The notes below the pieces were generated by a model. That model was given only the letters and a program-made list of their open reading frames with translations. It did not search any database and was not told the origin of the DNA. The translations under genes were made by a program, and so were the position numbers. 64,000 bases of DNA. Origin: Cupriavidus sp. (lineage in GTDB: Bacteria; Pseudomonadota; Gammaproteobacteria; Burkholderiales; Burkholderiaceae). Positions 14,034-23,984 of the stretch are shown piece by piece. Where the stretch lies: assembly GCA_031180665.1 (NCBI GenBank), contig JAPSLP010000020.1:1-64000 (forward strand). Reading direction: 5' to 3'. How positions within the stretch are numbered: the stretch's first letter is position 1; every line of letters begins with the position of its first letter.

Positions 14034-14062
14034 CAGGCACAGGCACAGGCACAGGCACAGGC
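14034..14062. repeat. Hexanucleotide tandem repeat (CAGGCA) before holA
   Basis: Almost five perfect head-to-tail copies of CAGGCA in the 64-base gap between lptE and holA, ending 15 bases before the holA start codon. Slippage here would change the spacing between the genes but not their reading frames. Confidence 0.9.
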
Positions 14063-14077
14063 GAATACAACCACCGG

Positions 14078-15133
14078 ATGCAACTCAAGCTCGACGCCCT
14101 CGACGGTCACCTGCGCCAGGCCCAGGCGCGCGGGCTCGCGCCGCTGTACGTGGTGCACGGCGACGAACATCTGCTGGTGCTCGAAGCGGTCGATCGGCTG
14201 CGCCAGGCCGCGCGCGCGGCCGGCTACAGCGAGCGCGACGTGCTGGTGTCCGAGCGCGGCTTCCAATGGAGCCAACTGCTGCAGGCCCAGCAATCGATGT
14301 CGCTGTTCGGCGACCGCAAGATCGTCGAGCTGCGCATTCCCTCGGGCAAGCCCGGCAAGGAGGGCGGCGAGGTGCTGCGCGCGGTCGCGGCGCAACTGTC
14401 GACCTCGCAGTTCGCCTCCGATCTGGTGATGCTGATCACGCTGCCGCGGCTCGATTTCGCCGCGTCGAAGTCCGCGTGGTTCCAGGCCCTCGAGGGCGCC
14501 GGCGTCTCGATCAAGGTCGACAGCGTCGATCGCAGCCGGCTGCCGGCCTGGGTCGGCGAACGGCTGGCGCTGCAGAACCAGCGCGTGGAACCGGGCGAAC
14601 CGGGCCGCCGCGCGCTGCAGTTCATCGCCGACAAGGTCGAGGGCAACCTGCTGGCCGCGCATCAGGAAATCCAGAAGCTCGGCCTGCTGTATCCGGCCGG
14701 CGTGCTGACCTTCGACCAGGTCCACGACGCGGTGCTCAATGTCGCGCGCTACGACGTGTTCAAGCTGTCCGAGGCGATGCTCGGCGGCGACGTGCCGCGG
14801 CTGGTGCGGATGCTCGAAGGACTGCGCGGCGAGGGCGAGGCCACGGTGCTGGTGCTGTGGGCGCTGACCGAGGAAATTCGCGTATTATCCAAGGTCCGGC
14901 AGGGGCTGGCCGGCGGCAAGCCGATGGGTGTGCTGACCCGCGAACTGCGCATCTGGGGCCCGCGCGAGAAGCTGGTGCCGCAGGCCGCGCAGCGGCTGTC
15001 CACCGAGCGGCTCGAGGCCGCGCTGGCGATGGCTGCCAGGCTGGACCGGCAGACCAAGGGCCTGCGCATCGACGGCATGCCGGCCGAGCCGTGGGATGGC
15101 CTGCTGCAGCTGGCGCTGATGGTGGCGCGATGA
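14078..15133 (+). CDS. holA: DNA polymerase III delta subunit HolA
   Basis: The delta subunit of the clamp loader opens the beta sliding clamp. The 351 residues match the HolA pattern: an N-terminal LYVVHGDEHLLVLEA, FGDRKIVELRIPSGKPGKEG and a C-terminal helical domain (LSTERLEAALAMAARLDRQTKGL). It follows lptE in the leuS-lptE-holA group. Confidence 0.95.
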   Translation: MQLKLDALDGHLRQAQARGLAPLYVVHGDEHLLVLEAVDRLRQAARAAGYSERDVLVSERGFQWSQLLQAQQSMSLFGDRKIVELRIPSGKPGKEGGEVLRAVAAQLSTSQFASDLVMLITLPRLDFAASKSAWFQALEGAGVSIKVDSVDRSRLPAWVGERLALQNQRVEPGEPGRRALQFIADKVEGNLLAAHQEIQKLGLLYPAGVLTFDQVHDAVLNVARYDVFKLSEAMLGGDVPRLVRMLEGLRGEGEATVLVLWALTEEIRVLSKVRQGLAGGKPMGVLTRELRIWGPREKLVPQAAQRLSTERLEAALAMAARLDRQTKGLRIDGMPAEPWDGLLQLALMVAR

Positions 15134-15256
15134 TGGTGGTGCGCTGATCGGCCGCCGATCCGCCATCCGATCCGACGCCGGAACCCGCGACGTCGCGCCC
15201 CCGCAGCGCGCCCGCCAAATACAAGATTGCCTAGGCCGCACCGACCGGCCCCCGAT

Positions 15257-16537
15257 ATGAACGAGCTCGACCTCTACCAGTACATGGACCGCGTCGGCCG
15301 CCAGGCCCGCGCCGCGTCGCGCGCGATGGCGCGCGCCTCCACCGCCGACAAGAACCGCGCGCTGCTGACCATCGCCGCCGCGATCCGCCGCGACGCCGAG
15401 CAGCTGAAGGCCGTCAATGCGCGCGATGTCGAGCGCGCCCGCGCCAACGGCCAGGACGCCGCCTTCGTCGATCGCCTGACGCTGTCGGACAAGGCCATCG
15501 CCACCATGGCCGCGGGCCTGGAGCAGATCGCCGCGCTGCCCGATCCGATCGGCGAGATCGGCAACATGAAATACCGGCCGACCGGCATCCAGGTCGGCCA
15601 GATGCGCGTGCCGCTCGGCGTGATCGGCATCATCTACGAGTCGCGCCCCAATGTGACCATCGACGCCGCGGCGCTGTGCCTGAAGTCGGGCAACGCCACC
15701 ATCCTGCGCGGCGGCTCGGAAGCGATCGAATCGAATACCGCGCTGGCGAAGCTGGTCGCCGAGGGCCTGGCCGAAGCCGGTCTGCCGGCGCAGGCGGTGC
15801 AGGTCATCGAGACCACCGACCGCGCCGCGGTCGGGCGGCTGATCACGATGACCGAGTATGTCGACGTGATCGTGCCGCGCGGCGGCAAGAGCCTGATCGC
15901 GCGGCTGATGGAAGAGGCGCGCGTCCCGATGATCAAGCATCTGGATGGCATCTGCCATGTCTACGTCGACGGCGACGCCGACCTCGACAAGGCGGTGCGC
16001 ATCTGCGACAACGCCAAGACGCAGCGCTACGCCCCCTGCAATACGATGGAAACGCTGCTGGTCGCCGAGTCGATCGCCGCGCGCGTGCTGCCGCCGCTGT
16101 GCGAGATCTATCAGCAGAAGGGCGTCGAGCTGCGGGTCTGCCCGGCGACCCGTGCCGCGCTGGAGGCGGCGGGCTTCAGCGGCCTGGTCGATGCGTCCGA
16201 GGAAGACTGGCGCCTCGAATACCTGGCGCCGGTGCTGGCGATTCGCACGGTGGCGGGGCTCGACGAGGCGATTGCCCATATCAACACCTACGGCTCGGCC
16301 CACACCGATTCGATCGTCACCGAGAACTATTCGGCTGGCATGCGCTTCCTGCGCGAGGTCGATTCGGCCAGCGTGATGATCAACGCGTCGACCCGTTTCG
16401 CGGACGGCTTCGAATACGGCCTGGGCGCGGAGATCGGCATCTCGAACGACAAGCTGCACGCACGCGGCCCGGTTGGCCTCGAAGGGCTGACCTCGCTGAA
16501 GTACGTGGTGTTCGGCCACGGCGAAGTCCGCACGTAA
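15257..16537 (+). CDS. proA: Gamma-glutamyl phosphate reductase ProA
   Basis: ProA reduces gamma-glutamyl phosphate to the semialdehyde in proline synthesis. The 426 residues show the aldehyde-dehydrogenase-fold catalytic Cys in [12 protein letters not shown], plus [14 protein letters not shown] and [19 protein letters not shown] 15257 ([11 protein letters not shown]) is chosen over upstream in-frame codons. It lies 123 bases after holA. The other proline gene here, proC, is 38 kb away. Confidence 0.97.
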   Translation: MNELDLYQYMDRVGRQARAASRAMARASTADKNRALLTIAAAIRRDAEQLKAVNARDVERARANGQDAAFVDRLTLSDKAIATMAAGLEQIAALPDPIGEIGNMKYRPTGIQVGQMRVPLGVIGIIYESRPNVTIDAAALCLKSGNATILRGGSEAIESNTALAKLVAEGLAEAGLPAQAVQVIETTDRAAVGRLITMTEYVDVIVPRGGKSLIARLMEEARVPMIKHLDGICHVYVDGDADLDKAVRICDNAKTQRYAPCNTMETLLVAESIAARVLPPLCEIYQQKGVELRVCPATRAALEAAGFSGLVDASEEDWRLEYLAPVLAIRTVAGLDEAIAHINTYGSAHTDSIVTENYSAGMRFLREVDSASVMINASTRFADGFEYGLGAEIGISNDKLHARGPVGLEGLTSLKYVVFGHGEVRT

Positions 16538-16561
16538 ATCACCGGGTCATACCGATCGCCG

Positions 16562-16984
16562 ATGCTCTGGGTCAAATCGCTGCATATCGTCTTCGTGGTC
16601 TCCTGGTTCGCCGGGCTGTTCTATCTGCCGCGCATCTTCGTCAATCTGGCGATGGAGACCGATCCCGCGGCGGTGGCGCGGCTGCTGGCGATGGGGCGCA
16701 AGCTGCTGCGCTTCATGACGATGCTGGCGATACCGGCGCTCGCGTTCGGCCTGTGGCTCTATCTGGGCTATGGTATCGGGCGCGGCCCGGGGCAGGGCTG
16801 GATGCACGCCAAGCTGGCGCTGGTGCTGGTGCTGCTGGGCTATCACCATGGCTGCGCGGTGCTGCTGCGCAAGTTCGAGGCCGGCCGCAATACGCGCTCG
16901 CATCGCTTCTACCGCTGGTTCAACGAACTGCCGGTGCTGGTGCTGCTGGCGATCGTGGTGCTGGTGGTGGTCAAGCCGTTCTGA
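16562..16984 (+). CDS. hemJ: HemJ/CopD-family membrane protein (protoporphyrinogen oxidase HemJ-like)
   Basis: 140 residues with four predicted membrane helices. The N-terminal LHIVFVVSWFAGLFYLPRIF has the conserved His and Arg of HemJ, which oxidises protoporphyrinogen IX to protoporphyrin IX in heme synthesis in many proteobacteria. The second conserved region is HAKLALVLVLLGYHHG. The related CopD family cannot be fully excluded, but length and motifs favour HemJ. It starts 24 bases after proA. Confidence 0.8.
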   Translation: MLWVKSLHIVFVVSWFAGLFYLPRIFVNLAMETDPAAVARLLAMGRKLLRFMTMLAIPALAFGLWLYLGYGIGRGPGQGWMHAKLALVLVLLGYHHGCAVLLRKFEAGRNTRSHRFYRWFNELPVLVLLAIVVLVVVKPF

Positions 16985-17081
16985 CGCGGCCGCGCCGGCC
17001 GGCATGGCGCAGCGACCGGCATCGCGTGCATCGGCCGCAATACCCGTGTATTCCCCCGCCTGAACCTGTTCCGAGGACCCC

Positions 17082-17687
17082 ATGAGCAAGCAGATCGACT
17101 ACTACTTCTCGCCGCAGTCGCCGTACGTTTATCTTGGCCACGCGCGCTTTACCGAGATCGCCGCCCGCCACGGCGCCCAGGTCAATCTGAAGCCCTGCGA
17201 TCTGGGCAAGGTGTTCGCGACCTCGGGCGGCCTGCCGCTGGCCCAGCGGCCGCCGCAGCGCCAGGCCTACCGGCTGATCGAGCTGGCGCGCTGGCGCGAC
17301 TACCTCGGCGTGCCGCTCAATCTGGAGCCCAGGTATTTTCCGGTGTCGGGCGATGCCGCCAGCCGGCTGATCATCGCGGCGCGGCTCGCCCATGGCACCG
17401 CGCGCGCGATGGCGCTGCTCGGCACGATCGGCCAGGCCCTGTGGGCGCAGGAGCGTAATATCGCCGATGCCGCCACGCTGGCCGAGCTGGCCGACCGCCT
17501 GGACCTCGATGGCGCGGCGCTGCTCAAGGCCAGCGAAGGGCAGGGCGTGCAGGAAGAATACGCGCGCCATACCCAGGACGCGATTTCGGCCGGCGTGTTC
17601 GGCGCGCCCTGGTATGTCTACGACGGCCAGCCGTACTGGGGCCAGGACCGGCTCGATTTTCTCGATCGCGCGCTGGCGGCGGGCTGA
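17082..17687 (+). CDS. 2-hydroxychromene-2-carboxylate isomerase family (DsbA-like) protein
   Basis: 201 residues with the DsbA-fold/kappa-GST pattern. The N-terminal YFSPQSPYVYLG carries Ser where thioredoxins have Cys, as in HCCA isomerases, and the C-terminal half has GVFGAPWYVYDGQPYWGQDRL. HCCA isomerases act on hydroxychromene carboxylates in naphthalene degradation, but no such pathway is near, so the real substrate is unknown. A terminator follows. Confidence 0.85.
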   Translation: MSKQIDYYFSPQSPYVYLGHARFTEIAARHGAQVNLKPCDLGKVFATSGGLPLAQRPPQRQAYRLIELARWRDYLGVPLNLEPRYFPVSGDAASRLIIAARLAHGTARAMALLGTIGQALWAQERNIADAATLAELADRLDLDGAALLKASEGQGVQEEYARHTQDAISAGVFGAPWYVYDGQPYWGQDRLDFLDRALAAG

Positions 17688-17714
17688 TACAGGTCTTGCC
17701 GGGACTGCCATCCT

Positions 17715-17784
17715 GTCGTTCCCGCGCAGGCGGGAACCCAGCGTCTCTTGAAGCCACTGGGTCCTCGCCTGCGTGGGGACGACG
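17715..17784. repeat. Dispersed nested-palindrome repeat, copy 2
   Basis: Left arm GTCGTTCCCGCGCAGGCGGG, right arm ending CGCCTGCGTGGGGACGACG. It lies between the DsbA-fold gene and the RlmL-like gene, just before a terminator. Confidence 0.85.
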
Positions 17785-17801
17785 CGATGGTGGGAATCTG
17801 C

Positions 17802-17824
17802 TGTCCGCCACGGCGGACGTTTTT
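17802..17824 (+). terminator. Intrinsic terminator
   Basis: GTCCGCC and GGCGGAC separated by two bases, followed by a T run (TTTTTG). It probably ends transcription from the upstream proA/hemJ/isomerase side. Confidence 0.7.
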
Positions 17825-17908
17825 GTTTGAAGCGGCTGTGCCGCCGTTTCGCCTGCTGTTTATTCGACCCGTTGCGACCTGTTCGCGACCCTTTGCCGGA
17901 CCGCTGTG

Positions 17909-19165
17909 ATGACCCAAGCCTTCTTCGCCCCCTGCCCGCGCGGCCTCGAAAGCGCGCTTGCCGACGAGCTGCGCGAGATCGCCGTGCGGCCCGATGTGGA
18001 CGCCCTGGCACCGTTCGATGTGCATCGCGAGGTGCCGGGCGGCGTCAGTTTCTCCGGCGACATGGCGGCCGCCTACGCGGTCAACCTGCATTCGCGCATC
18101 GCCAGCCGCGTGCTGCTGCGGGTCGCCGCCCGTGGCTACCGCCACGAGGACGACATCTACGAGCTGGCCCGCACGCAACGCTGGGACCAGTGGTTCGGCC
18201 CGGACGAGACCATCAAGATCGAGATGACCGCGCACCGCTCGCCGCTGCGCAGCCTGAACTTCACCGCGTTGCGGGTCAAGGACGGGGTCTGCGACGCGAT
18301 GCGCGAGCGCCTGGGCGCGCGGCCCAGCGTCGACACGGCCAGTCCGGACGTACGGATCTACGCGCATCTGACCGAGCACGACTGCACGCTGTACCTGGAT
18401 ACCACCGGTGAGCCGCTGTTCAAGCGCGGCTGGCGCATGGAGAAGGGCGAGGCGCCGCTGAAGGAGAACCTGGCCGCGGGCATCCTGCGGCTGGCCGGCT
18501 GGACGCCGGGGAAAACCACGCGGCCCTTCTACGACCCGATGTGCGGCAGCGGCACGTTCCTGGTCGAGGCCGCGCAGGTCGCACTCGGGCTCGCGCCGGG
18601 CGCGGCGCGCAGCTTCGCTTTCGAATGGCTCAAGGGGATCAACCTCAAGCCGTGGAAGTCGCTCAAGAGCGAGGCCCAGGCCGCGAGCCAACGCGCCGCG
18701 GCGACCGCGCCGGCGGACCTGGCCATTGCCGGCAGCGATATCTCGACGGACATGCTCGCGATGGCGAGCGCCAACTGGCAGCGTGCGGGCCTGCCGGGCG
18801 AGCTGCGCGCCAAGCAGGTCGATGCGCGCCACGTGCAACCGCCGTTCGCGGAACCGGGCCTGCTGCTGCTGAACCCGCCCTATGGCGAGCGGATTGCGGT
18901 GCGCGGCCAGCGCCGGCCGGCATTCGACGAAGCGCCGGTCGATAGTGCGGAGGAAGCTGCCGCCAACCAGTTCGCCAGCGAATTCGCCACCACGCTCAAG
19001 CAGCATTTCGCGGGCTGGGAGGCCTGGATCTTCACCGGCGACCTGTCGCTGCCGCGCCGCCTGCGGCTCAAGGAGTCGCGGCGCGTGCCGCTCTACAACG
19101 GCAATATCGAATGCCGGCTGTTCCGCTTCGAGATGGTGAAGGGCGGGAACCGGGCACCGTCGTAA
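17909..19165 (+). CDS. THUMP-domain class I RNA methyltransferase (RlmL N-terminal-like)
   Basis: 418 residues. The N-terminal FFAPCPRGLESALADEL begins a ferredoxin-like/THUMP RNA-binding region (to ~160). The methyltransferase part has FYDPMCGSGTFLVEAAQ as the SAM site and the catalytic LLNPPYGERI motif typical of N2-guanine methyltransferases. RlmL modifies G2445 of 23S rRNA in E. coli; this protein corresponds to its first half only, a stand-alone form common in this clade. ATG 17909 or GTG 17906 can start it. Confidence 0.88.
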   Translation: MTQAFFAPCPRGLESALADELREIAVRPDVDALAPFDVHREVPGGVSFSGDMAAAYAVNLHSRIASRVLLRVAARGYRHEDDIYELARTQRWDQWFGPDETIKIEMTAHRSPLRSLNFTALRVKDGVCDAMRERLGARPSVDTASPDVRIYAHLTEHDCTLYLDTTGEPLFKRGWRMEKGEAPLKENLAAGILRLAGWTPGKTTRPFYDPMCGSGTFLVEAAQVALGLAPGAARSFAFEWLKGINLKPWKSLKSEAQAASQRAAATAPADLAIAGSDISTDMLAMASANWQRAGLPGELRAKQVDARHVQPPFAEPGLLLLNPPYGERIAVRGQRRPAFDEAPVDSAEEAAANQFASEFATTLKQHFAGWEAWIFTGDLSLPRRLRLKESRRVPLYNGNIECRLFRFEMVKGGNRAPS

Positions 19166-19182
19166 CGCTCACTGAGCGACTC

Positions 19183-19250
19183 CGTCGCCCCCGCGCAGGC
19201 GGGAGCCCAGTGTCTCGAGCCGCTGGGTCCCCGCTTTCGCCGGGACGACG
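19183..19250. repeat. Dispersed nested-palindrome repeat, copy 3
   Basis: GTCGCCCCCGCGCAGGCGGG on the left and CCGCTTTCGCCGGGACGACG on the right. It lies between two convergent genes, only about 10 bases from the next stop codon. Confidence 0.85.
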
Positions 19251-19258
19251 AGCCCTGC

Positions 19259-20296
19259 TCAGCGCCCCGTCAAAGTTCCCTCGTTGCGCTCGAATTCCGT
19301 CAGGAAGGTCCGGAAGCTGACCACCGGCTCGTCGAGCAGATGGCGTGGCAGGTCGAACAGCGCATACAGGAATTCCTCGCGGCCCTCCACGCGCTCGGCC
19401 GGCAGACAGTACTGCTCCCAGTCGACGCAGGCCGGCGTGTACATGCCGTTGCCGGGCCAGAAGAACGGCACGATGCGGCCTTCGCGCAGGCCTTCGGTCA
19501 GCGCCGCGGGCGCATCGTAGGCCTCGGCCGACTCGACCTGGCTGGCCAGGCTGGTGCGGGTTTCGATCACCATCAGCGTGGCCTGCCCCTGCGCAGTCAG
19601 CAGCAGGATGCCGGCCGGATTCGGATACAGGTAGTACTCGACGAAGCCGTAGCGCGCCGCCAGCTGGCGCACGCGCTCGGCCATGGCGGCATCGGACAGG
19701 AACGAAAACGAGTGCCGCGTCAGCAGGTCGCGCAGCGTGTGCGACAGCGTGGTGAAGTACTGCTGCTGCAGCGCGTCGATTTCCTGGTCCAGCCGCTCGA
19801 CCATATTGCTGTCGTGCTTCTTGACGTAGCGGTCGATCAGGCCGTGGTTGAAGCCCTGCACCGCGACGCCTTCATCGGCCGTGCCGGTCAGCAGGATGGT
19901 CTTGCACGGCAGGTCGTGCAGCGCGCGGCAGAATTCGAGCCCGTCCATCTGCGGCATCGAATAGTCGACCACAATCACCCCGGGCTGCACGAAGCGGTGA
20001 ATGTCGTGGATCTGCCGGTGGATGCGGTCGATATCGAGCTGCACGGTGCGGCGCTCGGTCAGGAAGGTCAGGTCGTCATGCGTGACGCGCACCGGCAGGA
20101 ACCCGGTGAAGCGCGTGGTGTAGGCCTCGCGGATCCACTGCAGCGCCTCGCGCGGATCGGTGAAGGTGACCACCGGGCGGGTCCGGTCCATCTGGAAGAC
20201 CAGGCTGTCCATGAAGGAACGGCTGTCGTCGACCAGCACGGTCAGGATCGGATGTTGGAAGACCGGCAGATGCCTGTCCTGCGGATTGAATGTCAT
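19259..20296 (-). CDS. Response regulator with an enlarged receiver domain, unknown output
   Basis: 345 residues. Receiver landmarks are present: acidic pair VDDSRS (23-24), probable phospho-acceptor Asp ~111 in VIVVDYSMPQMDG, the ILLTG switch Thr ~137 and Lys ~160 in YVKKHD. The spacing from the acidic pair to the acceptor is ~88 residues, about twice normal, because of a 40-45 residue insert. The C-terminal ~180 residues match no output domain I recognise. ATG 20296 (MTFNPQDRH) is the first with receiver homology. No partner kinase is adjacent. Confidence 0.75.
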   Translation of the reverse strand: MTFNPQDRHLPVFQHPILTVLVDDSRSFMDSLVFQMDRTRPVVTFTDPREALQWIREAYTTRFTGFLPVRVTHDDLTFLTERRTVQLDIDRIHRQIHDIHRFVQPGVIVVDYSMPQMDGLEFCRALHDLPCKTILLTGTADEGVAVQGFNHGLIDRYVKKHDSNMVERLDQEIDALQQQYFTTLSHTLRDLLTRHSFSFLSDAAMAERVRQLAARYGFVEYYLYPNPAGILLLTAQGQATLMVIETRTSLASQVESAEAYDAPAALTEGLREGRIVPFFWPGNGMYTPACVDWEQYCLPAERVEGREEFLYALFDLPRHLLDEPVVSFRTFLTEFERNEGTLTGR

Positions 20297-20482
20297 GTCG
20301 CGTGCGACCCCGGGAGGCGAGAAGCGGGTCCGGCTGCAGCAGGAGCGCGGGGCCGGCGCCACGGCCGTGATGGCCGGCGCATGCCGGCCCGCGGCCGACG
20401 GCCAGTATAGCGCGCCGGGGCGGGGGCGCAACCGGCCCCGGAGTGGGGCCGGCGGGGCGGATTTGCGGGGGGACCGCGCCGG

Positions 20483-21946
20483 TCAGGCGACGGCCTTGAC
20501 CATGTCCTCGACCACCTTCTTCGCGTCGCCGAACACCATCATCGTCTTGTCCATGTAGAACAGCTCGTTGTCCAGCCCGGCATAGCCGGCCGCCATCGAG
20601 CGCTTGTTGACGATGATGGTCTTGGCCTTGTAGGCCTCGAGGATCGGCATGCCGGCAATCGGCGAGTTCGGGTCGGTCTTGGCCGCCGGGTTCACCACGT
20701 CGTTGGCGCCGAGCACCAGCACGACGTCGGCCTGGCCGAACTCGCTGTTGATGTCCTCCATCTCGAAGACCTGGTCGTACGGCACCTCGGCCTCGGCCAG
20801 CAGCACGTTCATGTGGCCGGGCATGCGGCCCGCGACCGGGTGGATCGCGTACTTCACCGTGACGCCCTTCTCCGACAGCATTTCCGTCAGCTCCTTGAGC
20901 GCATGCTGGGCGCGCGCCACCGCCAGGCCGTAGCCCGGCACGATGATCACGGTCTCGGCATTGCCCATCAGGAAGGCCGCATCGTCCGGCGAGCCCGACT
21001 TGACGCTGCGCTGCGCCTGCGCACCGGCGGCAGCGGCGCTGCTGGCCTCGCCGCCGAAGCCGCCCAGGATCACGTTGAAGAACGAGCGGTTCATGGCCCG
21101 GCACATGATGTACGACAGGATCGCACCGGAGGAGCCCACCAGCGAGCCGGCGATGATCAGCATCGGGTTGTTCAGCGAGAAGCCGATGCCCGCCGCCGCC
21201 CAGCCCGAGTACGAGTTCAGCATCGACACCACCACCGGCATGTCGGCACCGCCGATCGGGATGATGATCAGCACGCCGAGCACGAAGGCGATCGCCAGCA
21301 TCACCAGGAAGGGCAGCCAGTCCTGCGTCATGAAGAAGGCGATGCCGAAGCCGACCATCGCGACCGCCAGCGCCAGGTTCAGCCAGTGCTGGCCGGAGAA
21401 CACCACCGGCGCGCCCTGGAACAGCCGGAACTTGTAGCGCCCGGCTAGCTTGCCGAAGGCGATCACCGAACCGGAGAACGTGATCGCGCCGACGAAGCAG
21501 CCGATGAACAGCTCGATGCGGTTGCCCAGCGGAATCTCGTGCGAGCCGGCCGCGGTGATGCCGAAGGCGGCCGGTTCTGCCACCGCCGCGATGGCGATGA
21601 AGACCGCCGCCAGACCGATCAGCGAGTGCATCGCCGCGACCAGTTCCGGCATCTTGGTCATCTCGACCTTCTTCGCGACGTAGGCGCCGATGCCGCCGCC
21701 GACCACCAGGCCGGCCAGGATCAGGCCAAGCCCGGTGCCGATCGAGGACTGGCCGATGCCGGCGGCCAGGAACTCGTTCTTCAGCTTGACGATCAGCGCG
21801 ACGGTGGTCAGCGCGGCGATGGCCATGCCGATCATGCCGAAGGCATTGCCGCGGCGGGCGGTGGCCGGATGCGAGAGCCCCTTCAAGGCCTGGATGAAGC
21901 AGACCGAGGCCACCAGATAGAGCAGCGTGACGACGTTCATGCTCAT
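20483..21946 (-). CDS. pntB: NAD(P) transhydrogenase beta subunit PntB
   Basis: PntB carries membrane helices of the proton channel and the NADP(H)-binding domain III of the proton-translocating transhydrogenase, which makes NADPH from NADH. The 487 residues have multiple membrane segments to ~290 and then [17 protein letters not shown], the domain III start, with [13 protein letters not shown] at the end. Its start overlaps the stop of pntAB by 4 bases (ATGA), showing translational coupling. Confidence 0.95.
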   Translation of the reverse strand: MSMNVVTLLYLVASVCFIQALKGLSHPATARRGNAFGMIGMAIAALTTVALIVKLKNEFLAAGIGQSSIGTGLGLILAGLVVGGGIGAYVAKKVEMTKMPELVAAMHSLIGLAAVFIAIAAVAEPAAFGITAAGSHEIPLGNRIELFIGCFVGAITFSGSVIAFGKLAGRYKFRLFQGAPVVFSGQHWLNLALAVAMVGFGIAFFMTQDWLPFLVMLAIAFVLGVLIIIPIGGADMPVVVSMLNSYSGWAAAGIGFSLNNPMLIIAGSLVGSSGAILSYIMCRAMNRSFFNVILGGFGGEASSAAAAGAQAQRSVKSGSPDDAAFLMGNAETVIIVPGYGLAVARAQHALKELTEMLSEKGVTVKYAIHPVAGRMPGHMNVLLAEAEVPYDQVFEMEDINSEFGQADVVLVLGANDVVNPAAKTDPNSPIAGMPILEAYKAKTIIVNKRSMAAGYAGLDNELFYMDKTMMVFGDAKKVVEDMVKAVA

Positions 21947-22275
21947 TGCGCGCCCTCCTTGTTGCCGGCCTGCGCCGTCTTCTTCGGCTCTTTCTTCTTA
22001 AACATCTCCAGCATGCGCTGGGTCACCAGGAAGCCGCCGAACACGTTGACCGCGGCCAGGGCCACGGCGAGCGTGCCCATCGCGCGGCCGACGCCGCCCT
22101 CGGTCAGCCCGGCGGCCAGCATCGCGCCGACGATGATGATCGCCGAGATCGCGTTGGTCACCGCCATCAGCGGGGTATGCAGCGCCGGCGTAACCGTCCA
22201 GACCACGTGGTAGCCCACGTAGATCGCCAGCACGAAGATGATCAGGTTGATCACCGTGTGGTTCACCATCTCCAT
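21943..22275 (-). CDS. pntAB: NAD(P) transhydrogenase alpha subunit part 2 (membrane) PntAB
   Basis: 110 residues with three hydrophobic helices, including the [15 protein letters not shown] segment typical of the transhydrogenase alpha-2 membrane subunit, and a Lys-rich tail. It works with the separate soluble alpha-1 subunit and PntB. The alpha-1 gene lies ~1.7 kb upstream on the same strand, separated by an HAD-type gene and panD. Confidence 0.93.
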   Translation of the reverse strand: MEMVNHTVINLIIFVLAIYVGYHVVWTVTPALHTPLMAVTNAISAIIIVGAMLAAGLTEGGVGRAMGTLAVALAAVNVFGGFLVTQRMLEMFKKKEPKKTAQAGNKEGAQ

Positions 22276-22323
22276 CGACTTCTCCTCCCGTTGCTTGAAT
22301 TCGGTTGTCCGCGCAGTTTCCCG

Positions 22324-23460
22324 CTACGGCGCCGCCGGGCCGGCCGGTGGCTGGCCGGCCAGCTCCCGCGTGCGAGCCGGCGCCGACGGCGCCACGAATA
22401 CGCGCTCCCAGTCGCGCCGCATGCTGACCACGGTCCAGCGGTGCGCGGCGGCGGCCTTCAGCGACGCGCCATCCGGCTCGGTGTAGGCCGACTCGCGCTG
22501 CGCGTCGTCATGGTCGATCAGCAGCTGGAACGACGGCCCGCGCCGCCCCTGGCTGTAGGCCAGCATCGCGATATCGCCGGCGCCGCCGACATTGCCGGCC
22601 GCGAACACGGGCCGCTTGCCGATCTGCAGCGCGATATTGGCGGGTTTGTTCTCTTTGTCGTTGAAGCTGTCCACGCGCGGTTCGCGCCAGACCGCGTTGC
22701 CCTGCGCGGTCTCGCGAAAGCGCAGCGCCAGCCGGGAGCCGATCACCTGCTGCGGCGCGATGCCGTAGTAATCGGTGGCAAAGGCGCGCATGAAGTCGGC
22801 GGTGGAACCAGCGCACAGCCAGGTCTGGTAGCCCTGCGCACGCAGATGGCTGAGCAGTTCCAGCATCGGCTGGTAGATGCCGTCGCGCAGCGGCGCGCGG
22901 CTGCGGGGATGGCGGGCGACGGCGAGAAAGCGCCGCGCCTCGTCCTGGAACGATTCGACCGCGGTGTTGCCGTACACGGCGTGCAGCAACTGCAGCGCCG
23001 CGGTGTCGCCGCGCTGCAGATAGCCGCGCGGATCGGCGAGGAATTCGCGGTACGGACTTTGCGCGCCGAGCTTGGGATCGGCGTCAGCGCGCGCTCGCGC
23101 CAGATGCGCGACGAACAGCAGCTCGGCGCGCGGGTCCTCGCGCCACAGCGTGCCGTCGTTGTCGAAGATGGCGATACGGTCGGCCGGCGCGACGAAGTCC
23201 GGGCTGCCCGCGGTGGTGGTGTCGCGCACGAAGCGCAGGATGGCCTGTTTGGCGGGGCCGTCGCGCCAGGATGGCAGCGGGTCCGCCGCGGCCGAAGCGG
23301 GCGGGGCACCGCCGTCGGGCGGTGCCGATACAGGTGCCGATACGCCTGCGCAGGCCGCGCAACCCACCGCCACGGCAACGATGAGCCAGCGGCGCCATGC
23401 GCCAAGGCCACCGTTGGCATGCCGGGACTGCGGGCGAGACAGCCTGCGCGCGGCGATCAT
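22324..23460 (-). CDS. HAD-superfamily acid phosphatase-like exported protein
   Basis: 378 residues with an N-terminal hydrophobic signal (WLIVAVAVGCAACAG, possibly a lipoprotein signal with Cys ~37). The HAD nucleophile motif is IAIFDNDGTLWRED, motif II may be LCAGSTADFM, and GNVGGAGDIAML is the acidic motif. It resembles phosphoserine-phosphatase-like HAD hydrolases exported to the periplasm; the substrate is unknown. ATG 23460 is 4 bases after the panD stop. Position between pntA and pntAB is unexpected. Confidence 0.75.
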   Translation of the reverse strand: MIAARRLSRPQSRHANGGLGAWRRWLIVAVAVGCAACAGVSAPVSAPPDGGAPPASAAADPLPSWRDGPAKQAILRFVRDTTTAGSPDFVAPADRIAIFDNDGTLWREDPRAELLFVAHLARARADADPKLGAQSPYREFLADPRGYLQRGDTAALQLLHAVYGNTAVESFQDEARRFLAVARHPRSRAPLRDGIYQPMLELLSHLRAQGYQTWLCAGSTADFMRAFATDYYGIAPQQVIGSRLALRFRETAQGNAVWREPRVDSFNDKENKPANIALQIGKRPVFAAGNVGGAGDIAMLAYSQGRRGPSFQLLIDHDDAQRESAYTEPDGASLKAAAAHRWTVVSMRRDWERVFVAPSAPARTRELAGQPPAGPAAP

Positions 23461-23464
23461 GGGA

Positions 23465-23827
23465 TCACACCTTCTTGATTTCCTTGATGCGGTTGTTGTC
23501 GTCGACCAGCACGATCTTCGGCTTGTAGTCGGCCAGTTCCGCATCGCTCATCGGCGCGTAGGTGCAGATGATCAGGTGGTCGCCCAGATGGGCGCGACGG
23601 GCAGCGGCGCCGTTCAGCGAGATCTCGCCGGTGCCGCGCTTGCCCTTGATGATGTAGGTCGAGAAACGCTCGCCGTTGTTGACGTTGTAGAGCTCGATCT
23701 TCTCGTATTCCTTCATGTCCGCCGCGTCGAGCAGATCCTCGTCGATGCCGCACGACCCCTCGTAGTGCAGGTCGGCCTGCGTCACGGTGACGCGATGCAG
23801 CTTGGCGCGCAGAATGATGCGTTGCAT
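23465..23827 (-). CDS. panD: Aspartate 1-decarboxylase PanD
   Basis: PanD makes beta-alanine from aspartate for pantothenate/CoA synthesis. It is a pyruvoyl enzyme that self-cleaves at Gly24-Ser25, seen here exactly in HYEGSCGID. The 120 residues fit the family; [13 protein letters not shown] and [11 protein letters not shown] are typical. ATG 23827 ([13 protein letters not shown]) is the classic start, so the upstream in-frame codons are ignored. It lies between the two alpha parts of the transhydrogenase. Confidence 0.96.
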   Translation of the reverse strand: MQRIILRAKLHRVTVTQADLHYEGSCGIDEDLLDAADMKEYEKIELYNVNNGERFSTYIIKGKRGTGEISLNGAAARRAHLGDHLIICTYAPMSDAELADYKPKIVLVDDNNRIKEIKKV

Positions 23828-23984
23828 GGTGTTGCTTTCCTTCGTTGATGCTGGCGCCGCGACGGCTCGAACGGGTGGCCGCGGCGCCGTGAAAACGCGC
23901 CCGGGATGGGCGCGGGTTGAATCGATTGGAGGGTTGGCGTTGCCTGCGCGCGGATCGCACAAGCAGCGCCGGGCCGGCAGCGGC

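Noticed and set aside
14034..14062. CRISPR-like array
   Set aside because: Six-base direct repeats without spacers; a simple tandem repeat, not CRISPR.
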